Source: Phaeobacter inhibens DSM 16374 (GTDB lineage Bacteria > Pseudomonadota > Alphaproteobacteria > Rhodobacterales > Rhodobacteraceae). From it: 64,000 nt of DNA. The stretch spans positions 2,884,009 to 2,948,008 of the forward strand of contig NZ_KI421498.1 of assembly GCF_000473105.1 (NCBI RefSeq), written 5' to 3'. The notes under the pieces are model-generated. The model saw only the letters and a program-made list of their open reading frames with translations, searched no databases and was not told where the DNA came from. This document shows positions 19,322-27,690 of this stretch, piece by piece; position 1 is the first letter of the stretch; every line of letters starts with the position of its first letter. A program made the translations under genes and the position numbers.

Positions 19322-20752
19322 ATGATCCCCCCTATGAAACCTTTGATCCGGCGGATCACCCGGGCCACCGCAGTTGTCGCGGCCCTTGTCGCTCTGGACA
19401 GCGCCGATTTGGCGGCTACCGGTCTGGTTCAGAGCGCGCAGGCGCAGGCGCAGGACGCTGCTACTCAATCTGATGCAAGCGATATGGTCACCAGCTTTGT
19501 TCTCGATAACGGGATGCAGGTCGTTGTGATCGAAGATCACCGCGCGCCTGTCGTGCAGCATATGGTCTGGTACCGTGCAGGCTCCGCCGATGAGCCGGTA
19601 GGCCAGTCCGGCGTTGCACATTTTCTGGAACATTTGCTGTTCAAGGCCACCGATAAGCTGGCGGCCGGTGAGCTTTCGGCCACGGTTGCTGCGAACGGCG
19701 GCCGGGACAACGCCTTCACCAGCTATGACTACACGGCGTATTTCCAGCGTGTCGCGGCTGACCGCCTGGGGCTGATGATGCAGATGGAGAGCGACCGAAT
19801 GGTCAACATCCGCCTCACCGAGCAGGATATCGAGACCGAGCGGGAGGTCATTCTGGAGGAGCGCAACCAGCGTACCGACAGCGAGCCGCGGGCGCTGTTT
19901 CGTGAGCAGTTGAACGCCGCGCAATATCTCAACCATCGGTATGGTCAGCCCATTATTGGCTGGCGTCATGAGATGGAAGAGCTGGACATGGCGGATGCGC
20001 TCTCGTTCTATGGAACCTATTACGCGCCGAATAATGCCATTTTGGTTGTGTCCGGTGACGTCGATCCGGAGGAGGTGCGCCGCCTAGCACAGGAGACCTA
20101 TGGGCAGATCCCGGCCAATCCGGATCTGCCGGACCGTGTCCGCAGCAAGGAGCCGCCGCAGACCGCCGCCCGGCGCATTATCTTCAAAGATCCGCGTGTG
20201 GCGCAGCCTTTTGTCCAGCGCTCCTATCTGGCGCCGGAACGCGACAACGGTGCTCAGGAACGTGCAGCGGCGCTCTATCTTCTGGCCGAACTCTTGGGCG
20301 GTGGCAGCACCTCTTACCTGACCAACGCGCTGCAGTTTGATCAACAGGTGGCGGTCTACACCGGGGTGTTCTATTCCGACGTATCACTGGATGACACCAC
20401 CTTTGACTTTCTGGTCGTTCCAGGGGCCGATGTCAGCCTTGAGGAGGCCGAGGCTGCGTTGGATGCCACCTTTGCCCGGTTTCTCGAAGAAGGCGTCGAT
20501 GAGGCGCAGCTGGAGCGGATCAAACTGCAATTGCGTGCCGCAGAAATCTACGCCCGCGACAATGTCGACGGGATCGCCAACCGCTATGGGCGAGCACTGG
20601 CGTCGGGTCTGACGGTTGAGGATGTGCAGGCCTGGCCGCGTATCCTGCAATCCATCACCGCAGACGAGATCATTGCCGTCGCTCGCGAGGTGCTGCAACC
20701 CGAGGTTTCAGTGACGGGTTGGATGATGCGTGACGAAGAGGTAAGCCAATGA
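19322..20752 (+). CDS. M16 family zinc peptidase, catalytic subunit
   Basis: Secreted to the periplasm (signal sequence with a hydrophobic core at residues about 12-30, after a basic N-terminus, ending near AQAQA). Metal-binding motif HFLEH at residues 100-104, with the third ligand Glu in TEREVILEERN about 75 residues later, so the zinc site is intact. The start at MIPPMKPLIRR has an excellent AAAGGAGA site; the open frame reaches 13 codons further upstream without support. Stop overlaps the start of the second M16 gene by four bases, implying equal synthesis of the two subunits. Confidence 0.93.
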   Translation: MIPPMKPLIRRITRATAVVAALVALDSADLAATGLVQSAQAQAQDAATQSDASDMVTSFVLDNGMQVVVIEDHRAPVVQHMVWYRAGSADEPVGQSGVAHFLEHLLFKATDKLAAGELSATVAANGGRDNAFTSYDYTAYFQRVAADRLGLMMQMESDRMVNIRLTEQDIETEREVILEERNQRTDSEPRALFREQLNAAQYLNHRYGQPIIGWRHEMEELDMADALSFYGTYYAPNNAILVVSGDVDPEEVRRLAQETYGQIPANPDLPDRVRSKEPPQTAARRIIFKDPRVAQPFVQRSYLAPERDNGAQERAAALYLLAELLGGGSTSYLTNALQFDQQVAVYTGVFYSDVSLDDTTFDFLVVPGADVSLEEAEAALDATFARFLEEGVDEAQLERIKLQLRAAEIYARDNVDGIANRYGRALASGLTVEDVQAWPRILQSITADEIIAVAREVLQPEVSVTGWMMRDEEVSQ

Positions 20753-22068
20753 AGGTGCTGAAATCTATTGCGGCGGCCCTGACCGTCTGTTTGCTCGCCC
20801 TGCCGGCTTGGGCAGAGATCAAGATAAAAGAGGTGACATCACCCGGAGGGGTCACAGCATGGCTGGTCGAGGATCACAGCATTCCTTTCACCGCTCTGGA
20901 ACTGCGCTTTCGTGGCGGCACGTCGCTCGACAAACCTGGCAAACGTGGCGCGACCTATCTGATGGCGGGGCTGCTGGAGGAGGGCGCCGGGCCACTGGCA
21001 GCGCAGGACTACGCCCGCACAGTTGAAAGCCTGGCAGCCGGGTTTTCCTATGATGCGGATAAGGACACGGTGTCGATTTCAGCGCAGTTTCTGAGCGAGA
21101 ACCGCGATCAGGCCGTTGATCTGCTGCGCCAGACAATCCATGAGCCGCGCTTTGATCAGGATGCGCTGGACCGGGTGCGCGCCCAGGTTCTGGCCGGTCT
21201 GCGTGCCGATGCCAAAGATCCGAATGACATCGCGGGACGGGTGTTCTCTCAGATGGCCTTTGGAGATCACCCATATGGCACAGAAGGCAACGGCACCATC
21301 GAAAGCGTCACCGCACTGACCCGTCAGGATATGTTTGATGCCCATGATTCGGTGTTTGCCCGTGATCGGCTGTATGTCGGGGCGGTTGGGGATATTACCG
21401 AGGCTGAACTTGGAGCGTTGCTGGATACTTTGCTGGGCGATTTGCCGGATGCGGGAGCGCCGATTCCGGGACCAGCCGAGGTCACCATCGACGGCGGCGT
21501 GACCGTGGTTGATTATGACACGCCGCAATCCGTGGCCCTGTTTGGACATGCCGGGATCGAGCGCGACGACCCGCGATATTTCGCGGCCTATTTGTTGAAC
21601 CAGATCCTCGGTGGCGGGTCTTTTGACAGTCGTTTGATGTCGGAAGTGCGCGAAAAACGCGGCCTGACCTATGGCGTCTATAGCTATCTGGTGCCACGTG
21701 ATCTGGGGGCCGTCTACATGGGGTCGGTCGCGTCGGCCAACGGTAAGATTGCCGAAACGGTTGAGGTCATTCAGGCGGAATGGGCAAAACTGGCAGTTGA
21801 AGGCGTGACGGAAAAAGAGTTGCAGGACGCCAAGACCTATCTGACCGGCGCTTATCCGCTGCGCTTTGATGGTAACAGCCGCATCGCTTCGATCCTGGCG
21901 GGGATGCAGATGGATGATCTGCCCATTGATTACGTGGCCACCCGCAATGACAAGGTGAACGCTGTCACGCTGGAAGAAATCAACAAAGTGGCAGCGGAGA
22001 TCCTGCTGCCGGACCAGCTGCATTTCATCGTAGTCGGCCGCCCGGAAGGTTTGCAATCCACCAATTGA
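20749..22068 (+). CDS. M16 family peptidase-like, non-catalytic partner
   Basis: The 439-residue protein has a signal peptide (cleavage near PAWA-EIK) and the M16 fold, including GGSFDSRLMSEVREKRGLTYG with the conserved Arg/Tyr pair that helps bind substrate in the partner. At the position of HxxEH it has ATYLMAGLLEEG, so the zinc site is missing. This is the usual arrangement of heterodimeric M16B peptidases, with one zinc-bearing and one Arg/Tyr-bearing subunit. Coupled to the upstream gene by an ATGA overlap. Confidence 0.92.
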   Translation: MKVLKSIAAALTVCLLALPAWAEIKIKEVTSPGGVTAWLVEDHSIPFTALELRFRGGTSLDKPGKRGATYLMAGLLEEGAGPLAAQDYARTVESLAAGFSYDADKDTVSISAQFLSENRDQAVDLLRQTIHEPRFDQDALDRVRAQVLAGLRADAKDPNDIAGRVFSQMAFGDHPYGTEGNGTIESVTALTRQDMFDAHDSVFARDRLYVGAVGDITEAELGALLDTLLGDLPDAGAPIPGPAEVTIDGGVTVVDYDTPQSVALFGHAGIERDDPRYFAAYLLNQILGGGSFDSRLMSEVREKRGLTYGVYSYLVPRDLGAVYMGSVASANGKIAETVEVIQAEWAKLAVEGVTEKELQDAKTYLTGAYPLRFDGNSRIASILAGMQMDDLPIDYVATRNDKVNAVTLEEINKVAAEILLPDQLHFIVVGRPEGLQSTN

Positions 22069-22093
22069 GATCGGCGCAGAGCAGATCAAACGG

Positions 22094-22131
22094 AAAAAAG
22101 GGCGCGGCCAGAAATGGCCGCGCCCTTTTTT
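22094..22131. terminator. Bidirectional terminator between M16 and ALDH16 genes
   Basis: Ten-base-pair stem GGGCGCGGCC/GGCCGCGCCC with an AGAAAT loop, flanked by A6 on the left and T6 on the right, so it works for both convergent transcripts. Confidence 0.93.
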
Positions 22132-22170
22132 CTGGATATGATTGATGCAGCCGTAGCTGCTCCAATCGGT

Positions 22171-24513
22171 TTATTCGCCGTAGGGAATCCAGATGTTTTT
22201 CACTTCCGTTGCGGCTTCGAGGAAGCGGCGGCTGTGATCGGCAGACCAGTCCATCGCCAAACCGTTGTTCACCCAAGTGCGCTTTAGGTTCCCGGCAGCG
22301 GCCTCTTCAATCATCGCAGACAGGTCAGATGACGAAAAGCTCCACACCGCATCGACATTCAGATGTGACGCAAGGGGGGAAGCCATTTCCGCGTGCCGGC
22401 CAGTCAGAATATTGACGACACCACCTGGTAGGTCGGATGTCTCAAGCACCTGATAGAAATCTGTTGCTGACAGGGGGTAGGCTTCGGAGGCGGCCAGAAC
22501 CACGCGGTTGCCCATGGCAATCGCCGGTGCCATCACAGACACCAGACCCAGCAGGGGAGCCTCATCCGCGCAGAGCGCGCCGATCACGCCGACTGGCTCC
22601 TTCATCGCCAGTGCGACACCCCGGATCGGAACGCCATGCGCCTGACCGTCATATTTGTCGGCCCAGGCGGCAGCCGTGAACAGGCGCTGGATTGAGGCCT
22701 CGACCTCCTGCGCGCCCTGCGATTTGCCGGTCATCCGGTCGATACGATCCGCAAATTCGCTGGCCCGCGCCGACAGGTTCTCCCCGATATAGTAAAGGAT
22801 CTGCGCCCGCAGGTGGCCGGTGGTTTTGGACCACGCTTTTGCGCCCGCTGCGGCCTCCACGGCGTTGCGCACATCCTTGCGATTGCCAAGCCCGACGTGG
22901 CCGAGCAGCGCGCCCGATTTTGCGTGGACGGCCTTGGAATACCCGCCATCCGGACGGGACTGCTTGCCGCCAACATACAGCTTTGCGGTGCGATCCACCG
23001 CGTCAACCGGCGCACCCTCGCCGCTGAAACCTTTGATCTGGTCAAGCGTTTTTGCTTTGCCCTTGGGTTTGGTATAAGCGCTGAGCCCTTCCCAGCCACC
23101 TTCCCGGCCAAAACCGCTTTCGCGGGTGCCACCAAAACCGGCTGCCGCATCAAAGAGGTTGGTTGCATTAACCCAGACCACACCCGCAACCAGTTTTGGC
23201 GCGATATCCAGCGCCAGATTGACATTCTCGGTCCACAGGGTCGCAGCCAGCCCGTAGCGGGTGTTGTTGGCCAGCTCGACGGCTTCGGAAGGGGTGCGGA
23301 ACGTGGTGGAGACCAGAACCGGGCCGAAAATTTCTTCCTGCATCAGGGCATCAGAGGGGGCCAGCCCTTCAATCAGCGTCGGCGGGTAGAAACAGCCGCG
23401 TTCCGGCACAGCGACCTGCGCCTGATGCATGCGGCCCGCAGTATTGGCCGCGACCATCTCGCTGATGGTGGTCAGCTGAACCGGATCCACGATGGCTCCG
23501 ACATCAATGCTCTTGTCCAGCGGGTTGCCGATGCGCAGCTTGTCCATGCGTGTGCGCAGTTTCCGGTGGAAACGCTCGGCGATGCCTTCCTGCACCAGCA
23601 GGCGTGAGCCGGCACAGCAGACCTGTCCCTGATTGAACCAGATCGCATCGACCAGACCTTCGATCGCGGAATCAATGTCTGCATCGTCAAACACGATGTA
23701 GGGCGATTTGCCGCCCAGCTCGAGGGTCAACGCCTTGCCGCTGCCTGCGGTGGCTTCGCGGATACGGCGACCCACAGCGGTAGAGCCGGTAAAGGCGATT
23801 TTATCGACGTCTGCGCCAACGATCATTTCCCCCACGGCGCCGTCGCCGGTGACGATATTCACAACACCTTTGGGCAGACCCGCCTGACGACAGATATCTG
23901 CAAACAGCAACGCGGTGAGGGAGGTATATTCCGCAGGCTTCAGCACCACGGTGTTGCCCATGGCTATGGCGGGCGCCACTTTCCACGCCAGCATCAGCAG
24001 CGGGAAATTCCAGGGGATGATCTGACCGCAAACGCCCAATGCCTCACGGTCGGGCAGTTCGCTTTCCATCAGCTGGGCCATGCCGGCGTGATAGTAGAAA
24101 TGGCGCTGTGCCAGGGGGACGTCAATGTCACGGCTTTCGCGGATCGGCTTGCCGTTATCAAGCGTTTCCAGAACCGCAAACAGGCGCGCGTGTTTCTGCA
24201 TCAGGCGCGCTATGGCATAAAGATACCGGGCCCGTGCGGCGCCGCCAGCAGCTGACCATTTGGCCTGCGCCTTGCGTGCGGCATCCACGGCGCTGTCCAC
24301 GTCGGATTGGGTGGCTTGGCTCAGGGTCGCTAGAACCTCGCCGGTGGCTGGGTTCTTACTGTCAAATCCATCGCCGGGGGCCGTGAACTCACCGTTGATG
24401 AAGTGGCCGAACCGGGCGCCCTGATCTACCAGCCACGCCAGAGCGTCAGCGGCACTTTCGGGGGCGGGGCCATAGTCCATCGTTTCAAAGATCTCTTTTA
24501 CAGTTAGGGTCAT
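22171..24513 (-). CDS. Two-domain aldehyde dehydrogenase (ALDH16 family)
   Basis: A 780-residue fusion of two ALDH units. The first (about residues 30-500) is complete: PWNFPLLMLAWK, FTGSTAVGRRI, LELGGKSPYI and the nucleophile Cys299 in NQGQVCCAGSR. The second (about 520-780) keeps parts of the fold (PVGVIGALCADEAPLL, GNRVVLAASEAYPLS) but has no cysteine motif and is degenerate. This architecture is that of ALDH16, for which bacterial members have been studied structurally. Start MTLTVKEIFETMDYG excludes 22 upstream residues. It follows deoC by 93 bp and could oxidise the acetaldehyde that DeoC releases; that link is inference. Confidence 0.9.
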   Translation of the reverse strand: MTLTVKEIFETMDYGPAPESAADALAWLVDQGARFGHFINGEFTAPGDGFDSKNPATGEVLATLSQATQSDVDSAVDAARKAQAKWSAAGGAARARYLYAIARLMQKHARLFAVLETLDNGKPIRESRDIDVPLAQRHFYYHAGMAQLMESELPDREALGVCGQIIPWNFPLLMLAWKVAPAIAMGNTVVLKPAEYTSLTALLFADICRQAGLPKGVVNIVTGDGAVGEMIVGADVDKIAFTGSTAVGRRIREATAGSGKALTLELGGKSPYIVFDDADIDSAIEGLVDAIWFNQGQVCCAGSRLLVQEGIAERFHRKLRTRMDKLRIGNPLDKSIDVGAIVDPVQLTTISEMVAANTAGRMHQAQVAVPERGCFYPPTLIEGLAPSDALMQEEIFGPVLVSTTFRTPSEAVELANNTRYGLAATLWTENVNLALDIAPKLVAGVVWVNATNLFDAAAGFGGTRESGFGREGGWEGLSAYTKPKGKAKTLDQIKGFSGEGAPVDAVDRTAKLYVGGKQSRPDGGYSKAVHAKSGALLGHVGLGNRKDVRNAVEAAAGAKAWSKTTGHLRAQILYYIGENLSARASEFADRIDRMTGKSQGAQEVEASIQRLFTAAAWADKYDGQAHGVPIRGVALAMKEPVGVIGALCADEAPLLGLVSVMAPAIAMGNRVVLAASEAYPLSATDFYQVLETSDLPGGVVNILTGRHAEMASPLASHLNVDAVWSFSSSDLSAMIEEAAAGNLKRTWVNNGLAMDWSADHSRRFLEAATEVKNIWIPYGE

Positions 24514-24606
24514 GTGTCGAGCCTTGTGGTCTGTCGCCGTTTGCCCTGAATCTGGGAAACGGCCCGGACGGACGCACATAGGGCGCCCGAGGGTGGCGTC
24601 TGGGTC

Positions 24607-25596
24607 TTACGCCAGCGCGTGGCGGTAGCCGGCGGAATAGGCGCCAGTCACGTGATGTTCGAGCTGGCGTTCGATATCGCCCAACAGCGACGAGGCACCA
24701 AAGCGGAACAAATCTGGCTGCAACCAGCGATCCCCCAGCTCTTCCTTGATCAGAGATAGGTAGACCAACGAGTCTTTGGCCTTGGAAATCCCACCAGCGG
24801 GTTTGTAGCCGACCCGGTACCCTGTGCGTTCGTGATAATTGCGGATCGTGCGGATCATCACCAGGCTGACTGGTAGCGTGGCATTGACGCTTTCCTTGCC
24901 GGTCGAGGTCTTGATAAAATCGGCCCCGGCCATCATGCAGATCAGCGATGCACGTGCGACATTGCGCAATGTGCCAAGCTCTCCGGTGGCGAGGATCGCT
25001 TTGACGTGGGCATCACCACAAGCCTCGCGGAAAGCTTTCATCTCATCATAGAGGGCCTGCCAGTTGCCAGACAGAACATGACGACGGGAGATTACGATAT
25101 CAATCTCCTTCGCACCGGCTTTCACGCTTTCTTCGATCTCTGCCAGTCGCAGGTGAAACGGCGACAGACCGCCGGGAAAGCCGGTGGATACCGCAGCAAC
25201 CGGAATACCGGTGCCATCCAAGGCGGCCACAGCCGTCTCGATCATATCGTGATAAACGCAGACTGCCCCGGTGGTGATCGGCTCCATATCAAGCGCTTGC
25301 ATCAGATCAGCACGCACGGGCTGACGGGCCTTGGCGCAAAGACGTTGCACCCGGCCAACAGTGTCATCACCGGACAATGTGGTCAGATCAATCAGGGTGA
25401 TCGCCTTCAGCAGCCAGGCCGCCTGATGGTTTTTCTTGACGCTACGCCGACCGGGCAGGGTGGCGCAGCGGCGTTCGATGGCAGAGGTGTTTGCCTCAAC
25501 CCCTAGCGCCCAGTCCAGATCCAGCTCCATGCCGGGGTTACGCGGTTCGCCCACCTGCGGCAGCTGCGCGGTGTGCTCTGCAATTTGGCTTTCCAT
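24607..25596 (-). CDS. deoC: Deoxyribose-phosphate aldolase
   Basis: Splits 2-deoxyribose-5-phosphate into glyceraldehyde-3-phosphate and acetaldehyde in deoxynucleoside catabolism. The 329-residue product is of the longer class I aldolase type, with the Schiff-base lysine in GADFIKTSTGK (Lys229) and the second conserved lysine in GYKPAGGI (Lys265). Residues 1-70 are a poorly conserved N-terminal extension. The start MESQIAEHTAQ follows GAGGATTCCCGGC. First gene of a likely two-gene unit with the ALDH16 gene. Confidence 0.94.
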   Translation of the reverse strand: MESQIAEHTAQLPQVGEPRNPGMELDLDWALGVEANTSAIERRCATLPGRRSVKKNHQAAWLLKAITLIDLTTLSGDDTVGRVQRLCAKARQPVRADLMQALDMEPITTGAVCVYHDMIETAVAALDGTGIPVAAVSTGFPGGLSPFHLRLAEIEESVKAGAKEIDIVISRRHVLSGNWQALYDEMKAFREACGDAHVKAILATGELGTLRNVARASLICMMAGADFIKTSTGKESVNATLPVSLVMIRTIRNYHERTGYRVGYKPAGGISKAKDSLVYLSLIKEELGDRWLQPDLFRFGASSLLGDIERQLEHHVTGAYSAGYRHALA

Positions 25597-25713
25597 GCCG
25601 GGAATCCTCGTTCGAGTTCGGTGCGAAAATCGCACGACCACCCAGTCTTGGCAAGCAAGCGGGGCCATCTCGGGTGTAAATTTTTGACTGTTTGGACAAA
25701 AATTCATTCATTT

Positions 25714-25751
25714 TGCGAACGATTCTCATTTATTATTGCGAATAATTCGCA
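25714..25751 (+). promoter_or_regulatory. Tandem palindromic operator upstream of the metal ABC transporter
   Basis: A perfect 7-1-7 inverted repeat TGCGAATAATTCGCA (25737-25751) and an upstream degenerate copy TGCGAACGATTCTCA (25714-25728), matching at 12 of 15 positions, spaced 23 bp centre to centre, about two helical turns. They lie just upstream of a TTGACA box at 25758-25763 and a weak -10 (CTTATT, 25781-25786). By shape and position they look like sites for a Fur-superfamily metal repressor, such as alphaproteobacterial Mur or Irr; the identity is not proven. Confidence 0.6.
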
Positions 25752-25816
25752 TTAGCATTGACAGGGCGCCTCGCCGTGCTCTTATTGGGGCAGATGGTAT
25801 CCAAAGGACCTGCCCA

Positions 25817-26827
25817 ATGCGTTTGCAACTGAACTCACCAATGATGGCCCGCAGAATGATGCTGGCGGCTATGATGGCTCTTACCGGGCTTATCGCGCTA
25901 CCTATTGGGGGGCTTGGTGCTGGCCCGGCGCAGGCAGAGGCACCCCTGAAAGTGGTGGCAACAACCGGCATGATTGCGGATGCCGCCCGTCAGGTTGGCG
26001 GTGATGCCGTTGAGGTCCGCGCGTTGATGGGGCCGGGGGTGGACCCGCATGCCTATCGCCAGACGCGGTCCGACATCGTTGCGATGACCCGCGCTGATCT
26101 GGTGCTCTGGCATGGTTTGTATCTTGAGGCGCAGATGGAGGAATTCTTCCACGATCTGGCGCGCAAGCGGACCGTGGTGGCGGTAGCCGATGGTTTGGAC
26201 AAGGACAAACTGCGGGGTCACGATACCTATGCGGATAAATTCGATCCGCATGTCTGGATGACACCAGCCCTGTGGAAGGACATGGTGGCAGAGGTACAGG
26301 CGGCGCTGACCGAGGCGCGCCCGGATCAGGCTGACCTGTTTGCGGCCAACGCAACGGCGCATTTGGCAGAATTGGATCAGTTGATCACTTACGGTACCAA
26401 GATTCTTGCTCAGGTCCCTGCAGAGAACCGTGTATTGGTCACCGCACATGATGCCTTTGGCTACTTCGGACGTGACTTCGGGTTTGAGGTTCTGGGTATT
26501 CAGGGCATTTCCACCCAGTCGGAGGCAGGCCTCAATCGCATTGGCGAACTGGTAGACTTACTGGTTGAGCGCGGCGTTTCCGCAGTCTTTGTCGAAAGCT
26601 CGGTCTCGGATCGCTCCGTTCGCGCGCTGATCGAAGGTGCGGCCGCACAGGGTCATGAAGTCCGCATCGGCGGAGAATTGTTCTCCGATGCTATGGGTGC
26701 TGACGGCAGCTATGAGGGCACTTATGTCGGAATGCTGGATCACAATATGACCACCATCGCTGCCGCGCTTGGGGCCGAGGTGCCGCCCAAGGGCATGTCG
26801 GGCCGCCTCTCCGGTGCCGGGCTTTGA
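25817..26827 (+). CDS. sitA: Metal ABC transporter, periplasmic binding protein (SitA/MntA type)
   Basis: Cluster A-I binding protein of the TroA/PsaA/SitA family, which captures Mn2+, and in some members Fe2+ or Zn2+, in the periplasm. The 336-residue preprotein has a signal peptide ending near AQA at about residue 37. Ligand motifs are visible: GVDPHAYRQTRSD, FDPHVWMTP and AHDAFGYFGRDFG, plus the late GELFSDAMG with its aspartate. No long His-rich loop is present, which argues for manganese rather than zinc. Start MRLQLNSPMM follows AAAGGA. First gene of a four-gene operon. Confidence 0.9.
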   Translation: MRLQLNSPMMARRMMLAAMMALTGLIALPIGGLGAGPAQAEAPLKVVATTGMIADAARQVGGDAVEVRALMGPGVDPHAYRQTRSDIVAMTRADLVLWHGLYLEAQMEEFFHDLARKRTVVAVADGLDKDKLRGHDTYADKFDPHVWMTPALWKDMVAEVQAALTEARPDQADLFAANATAHLAELDQLITYGTKILAQVPAENRVLVTAHDAFGYFGRDFGFEVLGIQGISTQSEAGLNRIGELVDLLVERGVSAVFVESSVSDRSVRALIEGAAAQGHEVRIGGELFSDAMGADGSYEGTYVGMLDHNMTTIAAALGAEVPPKGMSGRLSGAGL

Positions 26828-27690
26828 TGGGAGCGAGTGAGATGGCTGTGGAATTGGCCCGTGAAAATGGCGCACCGGCTGGTTCAACCGAGAGCCGCCA
26901 ACACCTGCAACAATCGCCGCTGGGCATTCGCGGCCTGACTGTCACCTATGGTGAGAAACCCGCAGTTTTTTCGGTAGACATGACGGTGGAACCAGGTCGT
27001 ATGACCGCGATTATCGGTCCCAATGGGGCCGGTAAATCAACGCTTCTGAAGGCGGCGCTTGGTATCGTGCCGCCGGTTTCGGGGCGGGTGCAGGTCTTCG
27101 GCAAACCGTTGAACAGTCAGCGTGGTCGCATCGCCTATGTGCCACAACGCGCCAGCGTGGATTGGGACTTCCCGACGCGGGTGATTGATGTGGTCATGAT
27201 GGGCCTCTACCGGGAGCTGGGTCTTCTGGGACGGATCACCGGAGGCCATCGGGCGGCCGCAAAGGCCTGTCTTGACCGGGTCGGGATGGGTGATTTTGCC
27301 ACCCGCCAGATCGGCCAGCTCTCTGGGGGGCAGCAGCAGCGGGTGTTTCTGGCGAGGGCCTTGGCGCAGGGTGCGGATCTCTACCTGCTGGATGAACCTT
27401 TTGCCGGAGTGGATGCGGCGACTGAGAAGGCCATCATCGCCGTGCTGAAACAGCTGCGTGCAGATGGTAAAACCGTGGTTGTAGTCCATCACGACCTCGC
27501 CACGGTGGGTGAATATTTTGACAATGTGTTCCTGATCAACACCCGTAAAGTGGCGGAAGGTCCGGTTGCGCAGGCCTTTACTGCAGAAACTCTGCAAAGC
27601 GCTTACGGCGGACGACTCGCCACCGAGCAGGTCGATCAACTGGCCACAGCACCGACGTCGCGACACCCGCAGACCGGTGGGACGCTCTGA
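26827..27690 (+). CDS. sitB: Metal ABC transporter, ATP-binding protein
   Basis: Energises the importer. The 287-residue protein has Walker A GPNGAGKST (near residue 66), the Q loop AYVPQRASVDWDFPTRV typical of metal-type ATPases, the signature LSGGQQQRV and Walker B LYLLDEPFAG. The first ATG overlaps the sitA stop as TGATG; an internal ATG at 26842, with GGGAG eight bases before it, could be the real start and would remove five residues. The stop overlaps the next start by one base. Confidence 0.93.
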   Translation: MGASEMAVELARENGAPAGSTESRQHLQQSPLGIRGLTVTYGEKPAVFSVDMTVEPGRMTAIIGPNGAGKSTLLKAALGIVPPVSGRVQVFGKPLNSQRGRIAYVPQRASVDWDFPTRVIDVVMMGLYRELGLLGRITGGHRAAAKACLDRVGMGDFATRQIGQLSGGQQQRVFLARALAQGADLYLLDEPFAGVDAATEKAIIAVLKQLRADGKTVVVVHHDLATVGEYFDNVFLINTRKVAEGPVAQAFTAETLQSAYGGRLATEQVDQLATAPTSRHPQTGGTL

